64,000 nucleotides of DNA from Cylindrobasidium torrendii FP15055 ss-10 (Eukaryota; Basidiomycota; Agaricomycetes; Agaricales; Physalacriaceae), in the NCBI GenBank assembly GCA_000934385.1, contig KN880461.1, positions 62,001-126,000 on the forward strand, given 5' to 3'. The notes under the pieces are model-generated. The model searched no databases. It saw only the letters and a program-made list of their open reading frames with translations, and was not told the DNA's origin. This document shows positions 12,994-25,300 of this stretch, piece by piece (positions within the stretch are counted from its first letter, which is position 1; every line of letters begins with the position of its first letter). A program made the translations under genes and the position numbers.

Positions 12994-13305
12994 TTCTACA
13001 TTTCCCGGCTAATGCACTCTAATGTCCAACGTCATCTTTTCTTACGAGCTCTACGCGTTACGGTTCTCTCTTGGCATAGACTCTTTCTGTATACCATACA
13101 TCCTAGTACTTACACACCCACTGCACTGTTGCTCGATTTGATATGAACCTTTCAAGAACTGTTACATAAATGAAACCGTCTTTGTGCCATTGGCACTAAT
13201 GGATCTGAGATATCTCCGGACTTCGACGCTCGACGGTCGTTGGTCGCCTGGTTTGAATTATGAACCAAGTTAGAGCCTAATATTATGTGACAGCGGTAAA
13301 AACTG

Positions 13306-13311
13306 AAAAAA
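13306..13311 (-). terminator. Pol III terminator of the tRNA gene
   Basis: Six T residues on the minus strand (six A on the plus strand) begin three bases past the discriminator base of the tRNA gene, the expected RNA polymerase III stop. Confidence 0.75.
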
Positions 13312-13313
13312 CA

Positions 13314-13437
13314 TGCCCACGCCCAGGATTGAACTGGAGACCCTTGCATACATGTCATGTGTTTTCTGGCGGAACCAGGCAGCACAGGGTTGGTGTAACC
13401 TCATAAGTACAATGCTCTACCACTGAGCTACGCGGGC
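13314..13437 (-). tRNA. tRNA-Ile(UAU) with a ~52-nt intron
   Basis: Cloverleaf on the minus strand: acceptor stem GCCCGCG pairs with CGTGGGC (one G-U); D stem GCTC/GAGC with loop AGTGGTA; anticodon stem TTGTA/TGCAA; variable loop GGGTC; T stem TCCAG/CTGGG with loop TTCAATC; discriminator A. The anticodon loop reads C-T-TAT-G-A, giving anticodon UAU for AUA codons. An intron of about 52 nt sits after position 37, the standard place. D and T arms also supply the A and B box promoters. Position 37 is G rather than the A usual for ANN-reading tRNAs, which leaves some doubt about the exact splice point. Confidence 0.82.
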
Positions 13438-14295
13438 ACTTGCCAATGCCTTTATAGAAGGGCATTGAAGCTTATCGGCATGTGTTGCACTAACCAAGGG
13501 CCTCATAACCTCCTTAGCGGTCAACGGGCATTCTCACCATCCCACATTGCTTGCGATGTCTGCAATGCTCCTGGTAGAGCTTTTTGGGGGTCACTAGAGT
13601 ACGCCTTCGAGGCTCCGAGAGAAATAATTGGCGGTGGCGACGAGAAAGAAGATGGCATTGATCTTATGTGCCCTCATCCAATTGCAGATACTTCGACTTA
13701 GTGAGTAGGCTGCAACCCATTTCTTCTGTATCGCATGCTCCCCCGGAGTAATGCAGAAATGTAGGTGCGCTCTGAAGAGCACATACCAAGGACGAGACTG
13801 TTGGTCAAGCTACACAATGTCATTAGCTCGAGGAGACTATGTTGTTGTAATTTCCTGACCTTCGAAACCAAATAATGGCACCAAGACGAGTAACATGTAT
13901 CTTGCGAGGATGTTTGGGAGCGTCTGGATTCTTGTATGTGCTACTCACTTGACTGTGTTGCATGGGATTGTTCGGATGCTTGACCATTTCAATAATTATC
14001 AGCCTTCTGATACTGGGAGGGATACCAGAAACGCCGCTTTATTGCTTCGTTGTAGCGATACTCCGGTTGTACTCGCAGGGGAGCTTCTCCTGGTTCGCAG
14101 AGTTGTAGAACTACGCAGCCTAGTAGATTGCCATCACGAGCAACGCGTCCCTGCCTATGAACGTATGCTTCGTCATGTTGAAATATCCAATCTTGTGTGG
14201 ACTTGGAATGACAGCCGCAGTTCGACTAGCCGACGTGGGTGGTGGTGGGACGTAGGCGACCTGACGTGATCGTATTCCACCTTGTGCTAAGTAGA
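13438..14295. other. Intergenic, no supported gene
   Basis: About 860 nt between the tRNA and the RING gene. Several 60-120 codon open frames exist on the plus strand but overlap one another in different frames and show no motif or exon logic. The final stretch is presumably the RING gene promoter. Confidence 0.5.
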
Positions 14296-15897
14296 ATGAT
14301 GATCAATGCTTGTTCCCAAACGCCAATGGCACAAAATGGCACAGGAGACGTAGAATCGTGCTCTATATGTCTTCACACATACAAGGACCGCGCAATTGTT
14401 CCGACTTGCTCCCACGAATTTTGTTTTGGGTGCATCCTCGAATGGTCTGGTAAGGAATTCATGACCAGCCGGGAGTCACCACTCTAATCGCGTTGGGCGC
14501 AGAACAGTCAAGCAAATGCCCACTGTGTAACCAAATCATAGGCGACTATCTCATCCACCGGTTTCGTGGGCGATACGATTATCAGAAACACTACCTCGTT
14601 AAACGAGATATGGCCAACCCCACACCTGGCCCATCGAGACAGCAACGACGCGAGCGACGATACAGAGAGGAAGTGGACCGGCTGGAAGAGTCGATAGAGA
14701 AGCGTCGGGCTATTTACTACTGGGGACTTTATGCAAAGGTGCGATACCAACTCTATCGGGCCCGCTGGCACTGAGGCTGCCCACTGCAGCATGTGGCCTC
14801 CAATATGTTTACCAAGTACCGGCCTTATCCTTCGCCCCAGAACTTTGCAGCATCCGACGACATGGTCCGACGGACAACCTCTTTTCTTCGTCGCGAACTT
14901 CGCATCTGGCCAAACCTTGACGTCGAGTTCCTCACCACGTTCACAATTTCCATCATGAAATCCATCGACATTCGCTCGGAGAGTGCTGTGAAGCTCATTT
15001 CCGAGTTCTTGGATCCTGATGGCGGCAAGGACAATGCTGAGCATTTTGCGCACGGTGCGTGTCCAACCATCCTCGTCATCTCTGCTAATAGCCTCCACTG
15101 CAGAGGTATACAGCTATGTGAGATCGCCTTACCGAGACCTCTTCGTTTACGACACCGTTGTTCAATACGACGAGCCTCCCGAGAGAGATGTACGCTGGCA
15201 CGGTCCGCGCTCCCGGACGACGACGCCTAGCCCAGAGCCCTCTGTTTCGCCACCTCGGCGGGCACGAAGACCCCGATCGCCCTCGCCGGTTCGTCCATCA
15301 GTGCGGCGCCGCTCGTCCCCCTCGCCAGCACGGTCAGATATATCCTGGTCGCCGTCCGGCAGAATATACACCCACACGGGCGTGCAAGATGACAGTCCCC
15401 CACCAACACCAGTGCCAGCGCCTCAGCTCGCTCAACAACACCGAGCGCGGTCTCCACCGTCGCACTCCCTTTCACCCTCTTCACCGTCGGTCTGTAGTAC
15501 GGTAGAAGAGCTTGTCCCAAAGCCCGCCCAAATCGTGGAGCCGACGCCGCTTGTGCCGAGAACACAATCGCTCGTTGGACATCCCAAGCGGCCTCTAAGA
15601 TCTGCATTAGAATCTGTACATGCTCACTTGGGCTTTGCCAACTCACGACTCTCCACACAGAAGGGTCCCTCGACACCACTGGTCGTGACAGAACAACCGG
15701 AGCCATGTAATTCGAAACAGGCAGAGATTCGCCGGCGTCTACTTGCCCTCAAAGCGGACACCACACAAACGCAGGAGGATCGCACGCCCGAGCAAACAAT
15801 CGACTCGGTGGGGAGCGAGAGAGAACGCAATCTGCGTTTGCGCGCGCGTCTTGCAGCGGAGAAGAGAAGGGCCACCTGCGCGCCTGAAGTAGCTTAG
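14296..15897 (+). CDS. TOPORS-like RING-type E3 ubiquitin transferase
   Basis: Exons 14296-14449, 14503-14738, 14790-15054, 15104-15897 give 482 aa; the ATG at 14326 is an in-frame alternative start. A C3HC4 RING runs across the first intron: CSIC, CSHEFCFGCILEW, then KCPLCN. Downstream are blocks shared with fungal TOPORS-like proteins: YPSPQNFAAS, LRRELRIWPNLDVEFLTTF, KSIDIRSESAVKLI and SPYRDLFVYDTVVQYD. The C-terminal half is low-complexity, rich in Ser, Pro and Arg, with short charged helices at the end (AEIRRRLLALK, NLRLRARLAAEKRR). The family transfers ubiquitin (and in animals SUMO) to nuclear substrates; the substrate here is unknown. The next gene on the same strand begins only 226 nt downstream. 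Confidence 0.88.
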
Positions 15898-16123
15898 AGT
15901 ATCCGTGAGTTTGCTCTGAATACTTAGCGCCTCTGCAGTCACTCCATGGATTATGACCTGGGATTATTTGATCGTGTCAATACTCGGTTGAACAATGGAA
16001 GCGGGTTTCTCTTTCATTCGATCCTTTGGAAACAGGCGTAAAGCCTCATGTTCTTTGTGATCCTCATATATAAAGACGCTCTGTTCACAGCGCCCAACAT
16101 TCCCTTGTTCTTCTACTCCCTCG

Positions 16124-17772
16124 ATGCATCTCCTGTGCTGTGGATCTACGTTGCCAAAAGTCAAGTTTGGAAGACCACATTCAAAGCGCCGCCCGAAAGG
16201 CAGACTACCTGACCCTCCGTCAGACGACGAATCGGACCGGGCGCACCCAGCGAAGACCAAGAAACCTGCTAAGCACGCGTCGTGGATACCCTTCCTCAAT
16301 GCCGCGCAAAACAGAACACTTACTCCACCAGTGGATGCATTCGCGCCTACGTACAGTGAGAAAGAGGCTGTCCGGTTGGGGTACCAGACACATTCATACG
16401 ACCGGCCTCTTATACTCAACTTCGCTGGCCGCCGGTTCAAGGCCGTGACCCCGCTACTCTACGCAGGCGAGACGTGTGCAGTATGGACGGCATTGGAGGA
16501 TCGGCAGAGTCGCGGCGAGACCTGCAACAGACAATGCGCGGTCAAGATTGTGTACACACACAAGCTCGTGGAACGGAACACTCAGGACCGAGAAAACAAA
16601 CCGTGGGGCGCGGCAGACCGAATGGCAGCACTTGCTGAGGTGCAGAAGGAGGTGGATGTGATGCGTGATAATCCGGGGCTAAGCCCATTCTTGGCCGAGC
16701 TAATATTCGTGGGACATGATTTGGATGCAACATACATATTTATGGTGCGCTTCTTGCTTTCTCAGGATGTTAGCTAAGACCGTAAAAGCCCACGTACTCG
16801 GTTAACCTGCGCAAAATCTTTGCAAACTCATCTCGTGCGAAGCTAACGGTTGAGAAACTAGCTCGTTGTGCGGTGGAAGTGGTATGTCCCCTAGTAATGC
16901 TCCCATTATGAAACTCAAGCAGACAAGCTCCTTGGTCTCAATGACTTGCATGAACGCAATATCGCACACCTCAATCTTACACCGGATAACATTTGCTTCC
17001 ATGGGACGCGACAGCATGCACGTATTTGTGACTTTGGCGCGTGCCAACATCTGGATGCTGTCTACCCACCTTACGTCGCCAGAAACCCATATATGGCTCC
17101 GGAGTTACGCAAAGAGAAAGCCCGTGTCGATGGAATCAAGGCCGACATTTACTCTTTCGGTGTCCTCTTTCTGGAGATGATGGACTTCGAATGGATTGAA
17201 GGGCACTGGATGAATAAACCGGGACCAAATGAAGCACTGAACTTCCGGTTCGACAAGATGCCGTTCGACGCGAAAGACCCTCAGGTCGAGGAGTTCAGCA
17301 AGGCTTATTACGCGAAATGGGACCTCTATAGTCTAGTTTACGGCAAGGTACGTGCTATGAGTCGATAGCGCTAGAAGGAAGCCTGATGTATGTCTATGTG
17401 TAGTTACTAGCACACGATCCACAACAACGCCCGACTATCGACAAAATCCTGAACCACAAGTTCTTCAGAGATCATGGGTGCAGTGACAAATCCAAGCTAT
17501 ACGAGGTCGCGACAAAAGGTGTGGATTTCCTAGCTTTTTATTAACTCTAGGCTTACCCAAAGGCGCTAGATGCCAAAGAATTCAACGCAATAGCGGGACA
17601 TCTGATGTTGAACCACGAAAATCTTTCCCAGGAGGTGCTTGCGTCCGCTGAACACTCGGGCGAATGTGTACATCTGATGCCTGGGCGGCACGTCGATGCA
17701 GCAAGGGCCAGAAACAGCGAAAATACGTCGATGTCGGCTATTAGCACTGCTGGTACGATGGGGAGTCGGTAA
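16124..17772 (+). CDS. Protein-kinase-fold protein, probable pseudokinase
   Basis: Exons 16124-16744, 16789-16881, 16928-17347, 17404-17520 and 17563-17772 (about 426 aa). The last intron (42 nt, weak GTGGAT donor) is doubtful; without it the protein stops at 17543, just after the kinase domain. The N-terminus (about 1-60) is basic and Pro-rich. The fold is clear: the N-lobe lysine in CAVKIVY (K141), the hinge, then NDLHERNIAH, CDFGACQ (273-275), YMAPEL, KADIYSFGVLFLEM and RPTIDKILNHKFF. The catalytic loop reads HLNLTPDN (252-259) instead of HRDLKPEN, so the catalytic Asp is Asn and the loop Lys is Thr. The glycine-rich loop is also degenerate. Phosphotransfer is therefore doubtful; a scaffold or regulator is more likely. 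I cannot assign an orthologue. Confidence 0.75.
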
Positions 17773-18019
17773 TCCATGGACCAGGCAAGTTTTTAAGTCA
17801 CGAAGAGACATGACCTTCACGCTACCTTTCGTACATACCCATCTCTCTACCATGTATTCATATCTCTTCAACAATTGTCCTTTGACCTGCGCCCGAGGAA
17901 CTGGGCTAGCATACGCGCAGACCGCTCAAACAACATGCGTGCACCTTGAGATACACGAATTGAGCTAACATTATTGCAAACTAAGGTACACTAGCAACTT
18001 ATGAAGAATGATATACAGG

Positions 18020-21000
18020 CTAATCATCATCGTCAAAGTCCATGAGCATTTTGTCCGTGATCCCATCATCATCAAACTCGTCTTCCTCCTCGTCCATTTT
18101 AGCTGCGTCCTCCATATCCTTTTGCTTCTGCTTTGCTTGTGCCTTGTGTACATCCTCAAGTGTCCACAGTGATACGCCTGTTTGGTTCTCATTCGGGTTT
18201 TGAGATATCGTCCGCATGAAAAGCTTCGACAGCGTTATTGCCATGTCAGTCGACAGATTTGACGCAGCATTCGTGATGTACTGGTTGATCCACCTTGGCA
18301 ACTTCGCCCGCTTGTCCGCTCGGCTGAAGCGCTGGAATATCTTGGTGAGATTTTGCTTGGTGAAGCACAAAATACTATACCTTGTCAGCGAATACCATGA
18401 GTCCCCAATCAGTCTTTCCGCGCAAAACACGTCCAACACACTGCGCGGCGTTGCGCATCGCATCGAAGCCCAAGAATTCAGACTCGCGGATCCGATATGC
18501 ATCGCGCAGATATTCGAGGCGCGCACGTAGTATCCTGCTTTCTGTGTATTGGTATGGCACACCAAACATGATGACCGCGCGTCCGTAGTTGTGGTCGAAA
18601 TCGATCCCCTCAGACACTTTGCCGCGTGCGACAGAGAGCAGAACAGCGCCCCGGCCATTGTCGCACGCCCGTCGATAATTCTCTAGGGCAATGCTTGTTT
18701 CGTTGGCATCCGGGGTCTCGACGAAGATTAGCTTGTGCTTCCAAACCTCATTCAGGATACCCTTCGGATGGAGTCAGCTCGAGGCTGCAATGGTAGTGGA
18801 TTACAACATACCATATCATTCCAAGCAGCGACGATACTTTCCATGTAAAGATAACTTGGAAAGAAAGCCACGATTCCGTCGGGAACCACCTTGCTATATT
18901 CGACGAGGATGCTTCCGAAATTGCGCACCACCGCAGGATCGTTGCGGACTTCAAAGCGCGAGCTCACTGCGACCTGGTCACTGCCGCGCGTAATTACCAA
19001 TGGGAGGAAGGCGTTGCGTGTCAGCGTCATGGGGTATGTCTCTTGTACCACAGGTGCAAATTGTAGCATCTTGGGATACATGTCGAGCGGCGAGATGGTC
19101 CCAGAGGTAATGATCACGCTGCTGAAATTCTCGAAAACAGGCTTAATGGCCAGCGAGGGATCAAGGCAGCTACAAGAATGAGCTTCGCACTAATGGATAG
19201 AAAAAGACAACACACGTAAAATGGAATATAGGATTGGCAACGGTTGCATGTTCGGTCTCGAATGGTTCCAATATCAGCAGGAATCCTGCGCTAGACGTCA
19301 AACATAGTTGCGAGGACAATCATTTCACATACCCTTCTCGTACGTCGATACCAAAGTGGCAAATGAAGCGACCTTCTGGAGAGCAGAGTGCTCATCCAAC
19401 CGACTGATCTCTAACGTCCGAATAAGCGACTGTAATCGGTCATTACAAAACCTGCTGGCGTTCAGAACAGTAAACAGAGGCACACTAGGATTGACATACC
19501 TAAGCGGCCGGCGTTCAATGTACGTGATATCTTTCAAATGCTGCAGAAACGACAGAGGAGTCTCAGCGACGACGTGTTGAATGCGCATTCGCGTCTATCA
19601 AAACCGTCAGGCGGTGTTGATACAACGAGCAAGAAACAGACTTTGAGATACTCTACAAATCGTTTGAGGAAAGCCATAAAATGCTCCGCCTTGCGGATAT
19701 TGCCTGGAATGGCCTCATGCAATAAGTCCTCCGGGAGGACTACACGGATTCAGCCGGGCAACAGAGGAACGACAGAAAAATGAGCTTACCTGGACTTGTC
19801 ATGAAGCTATCTACATCGTCATCGTTTGGCGTATCCTCCTGTAAACCCTCGACGAGTCGTGCATACTCATCCTGTAGCTTGGCCGCATCAGTGGTTTTGA
19901 TCCTAGGCGCTCAAATAAGCCAAGACACAGCGAGACACTGGAACACACACTCTTCTATTTTCTCGCCTAATTTATCAATGCTTCGGGTGGCAGATTCGAG
20001 CATGGGCCGTGTCATGTCAATGCTGAGCGATTCGATGCAAACATTGTCTGGTGGTCGTGAATATCAGTCAGAGACACACACTAGGCCAACATACCTATGT
20101 TGTGAGCCTCATCGAATACAACGATAGCATCCTTCGAAATCTCTTTCGAGACCTGTTCGGCGACTTTGGGATCGAGCATGTAATGGAAGGAATAGATGAT
20201 TATGTCGACGAATGGCAGCTGCCTGGATTGAGCGCAAGCATTGGGCATGGCCTTGGAAGCTCACCATTCGGCGAACAGTGAAGTACGGACAAACAACTTT
20301 CTCACGTCCGTATTCCAGAACATCGGCCAGTGTGTGAATTCCAGGTGGGATAAGCGCGCCGGGTTCCATCTTGCCAAGATTCTGCAGACGCGTTCAACAA
20401 GCGGTTTCATAGGTTCTGTGCGCGACGCACTTCATGCCAATCACATAAGTCGACTGAGCCTGGATCTTCACGTCCTTTTTTGCATGCTGCACTGTTGGTA
20501 ATGTCGCGACATCGCGCGTCGACCACTTTGCCCTTCTTCTCTTTCGAAACCTACTTGCTGAGCCTAATGATAAACCAGTGACCATTTACACGCACCTCAG
20601 GATGTATACACAGGTTTTTGCGACTCGTGAGACCAATTCCTGTAAAACTTTGCTCTCTCGCTCTCTCCTCCTCCGTTTCGGCTATTTCGATGCGGTATGC
20701 CATAAGTCTCTTGAGCTCGGCCAGTGCCTTCTCGATTTCTGGTACCGTTCGTGAGCAGTAGACGAGCTTTCTGCGGACACCAGGCGCATTCTAAGCAGAG
20801 GAGTCAGCAAACAGGCGGGCATTGAGTCACTGTCCATACTTGCTGGTATGAGACAATCAATGACAGAAGAGAGACCGTCTTTCCAGTTCCCGAGGGCATC
20901 TCCAAAACACAGTGGCCCTTTGATTCCGGGTCAGAGGAATCCAAAATGCACCAGACAGCCATACCGGCGCGTCGAGCGTCCGCTTGAGATCACACATGTA

Positions 21001-21166
21001 GGCATATTGTTCTGAATTTCGGTGAGTTGGCGAGCTGGTCAAGCTAGAAGCGACATGCCAGGGTATATTCTGTCATAAGGGAAAACAACCTGCTCTAAGG
21101 TTAGGCATAAGCATAGCTTCACAAGTTGAATGTCCCAACTGGTAAATCGTCAATGAAGAACTTCAT
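18020..21166 (-). CDS. RAD3: XPD/Rad3 DNA helicase, TFIIH subunit
   Basis: Seventeen exons, 793 aa: 21166-21140, 21089-21059, 21011-20965, 20917-20840, 20790-20596, 20550-20431, 20381-20265, 20218-20095, 20047-19951, 19902-19790, 19739-19642, 19594-19500, 19451-19333, 19285-19216, 19169-18812, 18761-18381, 18331-18020. It is the 5'-3' superfamily 2 helicase of TFIIH that opens DNA in nucleotide excision repair and transcription initiation. Walker [10 protein letters not shown] has its Lys at 48. Four cysteines (122, 140, 162, 197) fit the 4Fe-4S cluster; the DEAH box is at 241-244. Late motifs include [21 protein letters not shown] and [11 protein letters not shown]. The C-terminus is acidic. 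Intron 2 (21012-21058) begins with GC rather than GT. Length and motifs fit the family. Confidence 0.97.
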
Positions 21167-22381
21167 AACGCGCTGTGACTTTGTGACAGTCGCGTCAAGG
21201 TGACATCAAGAGGCGATTCCCACGCATGATTCATTTTGCGACAAATTCAGAGTCCGCAACATTTACTTGAGCAAGGTGGATTGAACCTGTATGTATGCGA
21301 CTTGAGCGCTTGAGCTTGAGCTCCAACGTCTACGCTCTCAGATCTCTAAGAGTGTGCGCGCGCCCACGTGTAGACCACACGATCGGTCGCAAACCACTGC
21401 CAGGGTCCAGAACCATGAATCCCTCTTCGAACTTGCTTCGAACCAGCAACACGCAGATCTCACGGTGGTTCATGTGGGGAGTAGTCATGCATTGATCTAT
21501 GGATATCAGAGCCCAACAGAGCAGCCTATAAACCGTCCCTAAACACTGTACGCACACAGATCCAAGTTTCTTTCACTGAGCTTAGGGGTAGAGACCTTGA
21601 TACTTCTGCTATGCGTAATTCACTTCTGGATCTTCCTCTGCATGGTGGCAATCCAGCTTGATGCGAGGGTCTAGACTCTACGCTTACGCCAACAATGCTT
21701 GCCAAAGGTTATGGGAGGTTATGGATTATTCTCATCACCATCTCCAGCACTGGCCAATTTGTACCCCCATGCTCAGCTGTACGAGGCTGTAAGTCCTGCA
21801 GCCTTGGATTTTGCCTGCGTGGGTCCTCTCTAAAGACCATCACCACTGTTTTCTAATCAGCGCATCCAACCATAACTTTCCAAGTCTACACCTTCAAGCT
21901 TCGAGCCTTGGTGTCGTTGGGTACTTGTCATATACTCTATGTATCGCTCAGTTCAAAGAGCAATGCGATGTCGTATCGAGCACACAACAGCCTGGTGGAC
22001 ACTTCGAGGGAATGTGCTAAACTACTTTGCTGTCAATGCGGACTCTGCGTAATCCACTTGTCATCGCGCACCGATGATTGCTTGAACGTCCATCTTGACT
22101 ATAAAAACAGCGTTTATCTCCGTGTATGAAGTTGTCGGTGAAAACTGCCTTACTTACATCCGAGGCACCATACCTACCTAAGTGATGTGGCGTGGGAAAG
22201 GAAGCCAGAGGCAATCAATCATTAGTCAGGCTGTCCGGGCCGCATCAACCCTCTCTTTTCCCATCTTCGACGTGCTCTTCTCTTCGTCCAGCTAGCTGAA
22301 CGAGCGCTGCTCTGCCATTCTTTTGACGTTGCCCTCGTCGTCCTTTTCTAACCTTGCTGGTACAAGCGACGTCGAGTCGAC
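21167..22381. other. Divergent promoter region between XPD and glucan synthase
   Basis: About 1.2 kb with no supported gene. Short open frames (for example 21811-22129, plus) have no motifs. The 150 nt before the glucan synthase ATG are pyrimidine-rich on the plus strand (CTCTCTTTTCCC, CGTCGTCCTTTTC), typical of the 5'UTR of a strongly expressed fungal gene. Confidence 0.5.
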
Positions 22382-25300
22382 ATGGCTTCCCGAGGCTACG
22401 GAGCGCCTCCCGATTCTCGCAATCCATTCAGCAACCCACAGCAGCCCCCCGGCCAACAACCCTACGGTGGACCCAGACGCGACTATGACGCCGAGTCAGA
22501 CGGCGGCGGCGACCCATATGGTTCCTACAACTCTAGCACTACCCGACTAGCAGGTGGTCCTGGTTACTACGATCAGAGTACGTTACTTCCACGGCCTTGG
22601 TGATTGCGCCTTCTGACCCTCGCCCTCAGCGCCGGCCGGCTCCGTTGATGACCACTCCCGTCGGTTCATCCCATCCATGGCTTCACAGTCAAGCCTACCA
22701 TCCATATCCCCGTTCGCCGATCCTGGCGTGGGCTCCAATGAGCCTTACCCCGCCTGGACAGCAGAGAAGGGCATTCCAATGTCGAAGGAGGAAATTGAGG
22801 ACATTTTCCTCGACCTCGCGCAAAAATTCGGTTTTCAGAAGGACTCGATGCGGAACATGGTGCGTCGCCTTTTCTCTGACGAAGCTCCTCGTTGTTCACA
22901 GCCACCGAACACAGTTCGACTTCACGATGCACCTGCTGGACTCGCGCTCGTCGCGGATGACACCAAATCAGGCCCTTCTTACCCTCCACGCCGATTATAT
23001 TGGTGGTCAAAATGCCAATTACCGGAAATGGTACTTTGCTGCGCAGCTCAACTTGGATGACGCTGTCGGTCAGTCCCAAAATCCTGGCCTGCAACGCCTC
23101 AAGTCCATCAAGGGCGCCAAGGGCGGCAGCAAGTCCCTGGACTCTGCTCTCAACCGTTGGCGCAACGCGATGAATAACATGTCGCATTATGATCGCTTGC
23201 GTCAGATTGCACTGTACCTCCTGTGCTGGGGCGAGGCTGCCAACGTCCGCTTCACGCCCGAATGTCTCTGCTTCATCTTCAAGTGTGCGGACGACTACTA
23301 TCGCAGCCCGGAATGTCAGAACCGTGTTGACCCCGTCCCCGAGGGTCTCTACCTCAAGACAGTCATCACCCCCCTCTACCGCTTCATGCGCGACCAAGGC
23401 TACGAGGTCGTGGATGGTAAATTCGTCCGCCGCGAGAAGGATCACGACGAGATCATTGGTTACGATGATATCAATCAACTCTTTTGGTACCCGGAGGGCT
23501 TGGCCAAAATTGTGCTTAATGACAACGTGCGTACCCATTGGCAAGCTCTTGTTCTGCTACTTATCATTGTGCCCTTAGACTCGCTTGGTCGACGTACCAC
23601 CGTCACAACGGTTCATGAAGTTGAGCCGCATCGAGTGGAACCGCGTATTCTTCAAGACCTACTTTGAGAAGCGTTCTATCTTCCATTTGCTCATCAACTT
23701 CAACCGCATCTGGATTCTTCACGTCGCCGTCTATTTCTTCTTCACTGCCTTCAACTCGCCCAAGGTCTATGCTCCCGCAAATCGTCGTGAACCTGCGCCA
23801 GCTATGTCGTGGTCTGCGACCGCTTTGGGAGGCGCAGTTTCGACAATGATCATGATTGTCGGCACCATCGCAGAGTTTTCATACATCCCCACCACCTGGA
23901 ATAACGCGTCACATCTGACTACTCGATTGATATTCCTCCTCGTCATTTTGGCACTTACGGCTGGCCCTACGTTCTATATTGCCCTTATCGACCTCGAGCA
24001 TACCACCAGCAATGTCCCTCTCATCATCGGAATCGTCCAGTTCTTCATTAGTGTTGTCGTCACCGTCGTCTTCGGTCTTGTTCCATCCGGCCGTATGTTC
24101 GGCGACCGAGTTGCGGGCAAGGCGCGCAAGTACATGGCCTCACAGACATTTACGGCCTCATATCCTGCCCTTCCTCGTTCAGCGCGCATGGCCTCAATTA
24201 TCATGTGGCTACTCATTTTCGGCTGCAAGTTCGTCGAGTCCTATTTCTTCTTGACGTCTTCGTTCTCGTCGCCTGTATCGGTCATGGCTCGCACGAAGGT
24301 TCAGAGCTGTAATGACATCTACTTCGGCAACCGTCTATGCTCTAACCAGGTACCATTTACGCTGGCCATCATGTACATCATGGATCTGGTCCTCTTTTTC
24401 CTGGATACATATCTCTGGTACATCATCTGGATTGTCATCTTTTCTATCGGACGAAGCTTCAGCCTGGGCCTCAGCATTTGGACCCCATGGAAGGACATCT
24501 ATACTCGCATGCCAAAACGGATATATGCAAAGCTCTTGGCTACAGGAGAGATGGAAGTGAAGTACAAGCCCAAGGTCAGTAACAAAAGTGGTTTCCGGGA
24601 TCTGATACTGACAGCTCTTTAGGTCCTTGTTTCTCAGATATGGAATGCCGTGATCATTTCCATGTATCGTGAACATCTGCTGTCTATCGACCATGTCCAG
24701 CGCCTGTTGTACCACCAAGTTGATGGCCCAGATGGAAGGCGCACCTTGCGCGCGCCGCCCTTCTTCACCAACAATGACAGCGGCAACTTCTTCCCCAAGG
24801 ATGGCGAGGCTGAGCGTCGTATCTCCTTCTTCTCATCCTCTTTGACCACCGCACTTCCCGAGCCTGTCCCTGTCGATGCCATGCCTACCTTCACGGTTCT
24901 CGTTCCTCATTATTCCGAGAAGATCCTTCTCAGCTTGCGCGAGATCATTCGGGAAGAGGACAAGAACACGCGTGTCACCATTTTGGAGTACACGAAGCAA
25001 CTTCATTCGGTCGAATGGGACAACTTTGTCAAGGACACCAAGATTTTGGCCGAGGAGATGGATGGAGATGGTGTCAGCGAGAAGCAAGGAGGAAAGACAG
25101 ACGACTTGCCATTCTACTGCATTGGTTTCAAGACATCATCACCCGAATACACCCTCCGCACGCGCATCTGGGCATCTCTCCGCGCACAGACACTCTATCG
25201 CACGGTCTCTGGAATGATGAACTACTCGAAGGCTATCAAGTTGCTCTACAGAGTTGAAAACCCCGACATCGTCCATAGCTTTGGTGGCAACACTGAGCGA

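Noticed and set aside
13895..14269. 124-codon plus-strand frame between the tRNA and the RING gene
   Set aside because: No motif, no exon partner, overlaps other short frames; hydrophobic start is not enough to call a gene.
22666..23544. 292-codon minus-strand open frame
   Set aside because: It is antisense to glucan synthase exons 2-3 and is a composition shadow; the sense frame carries the conserved protein.
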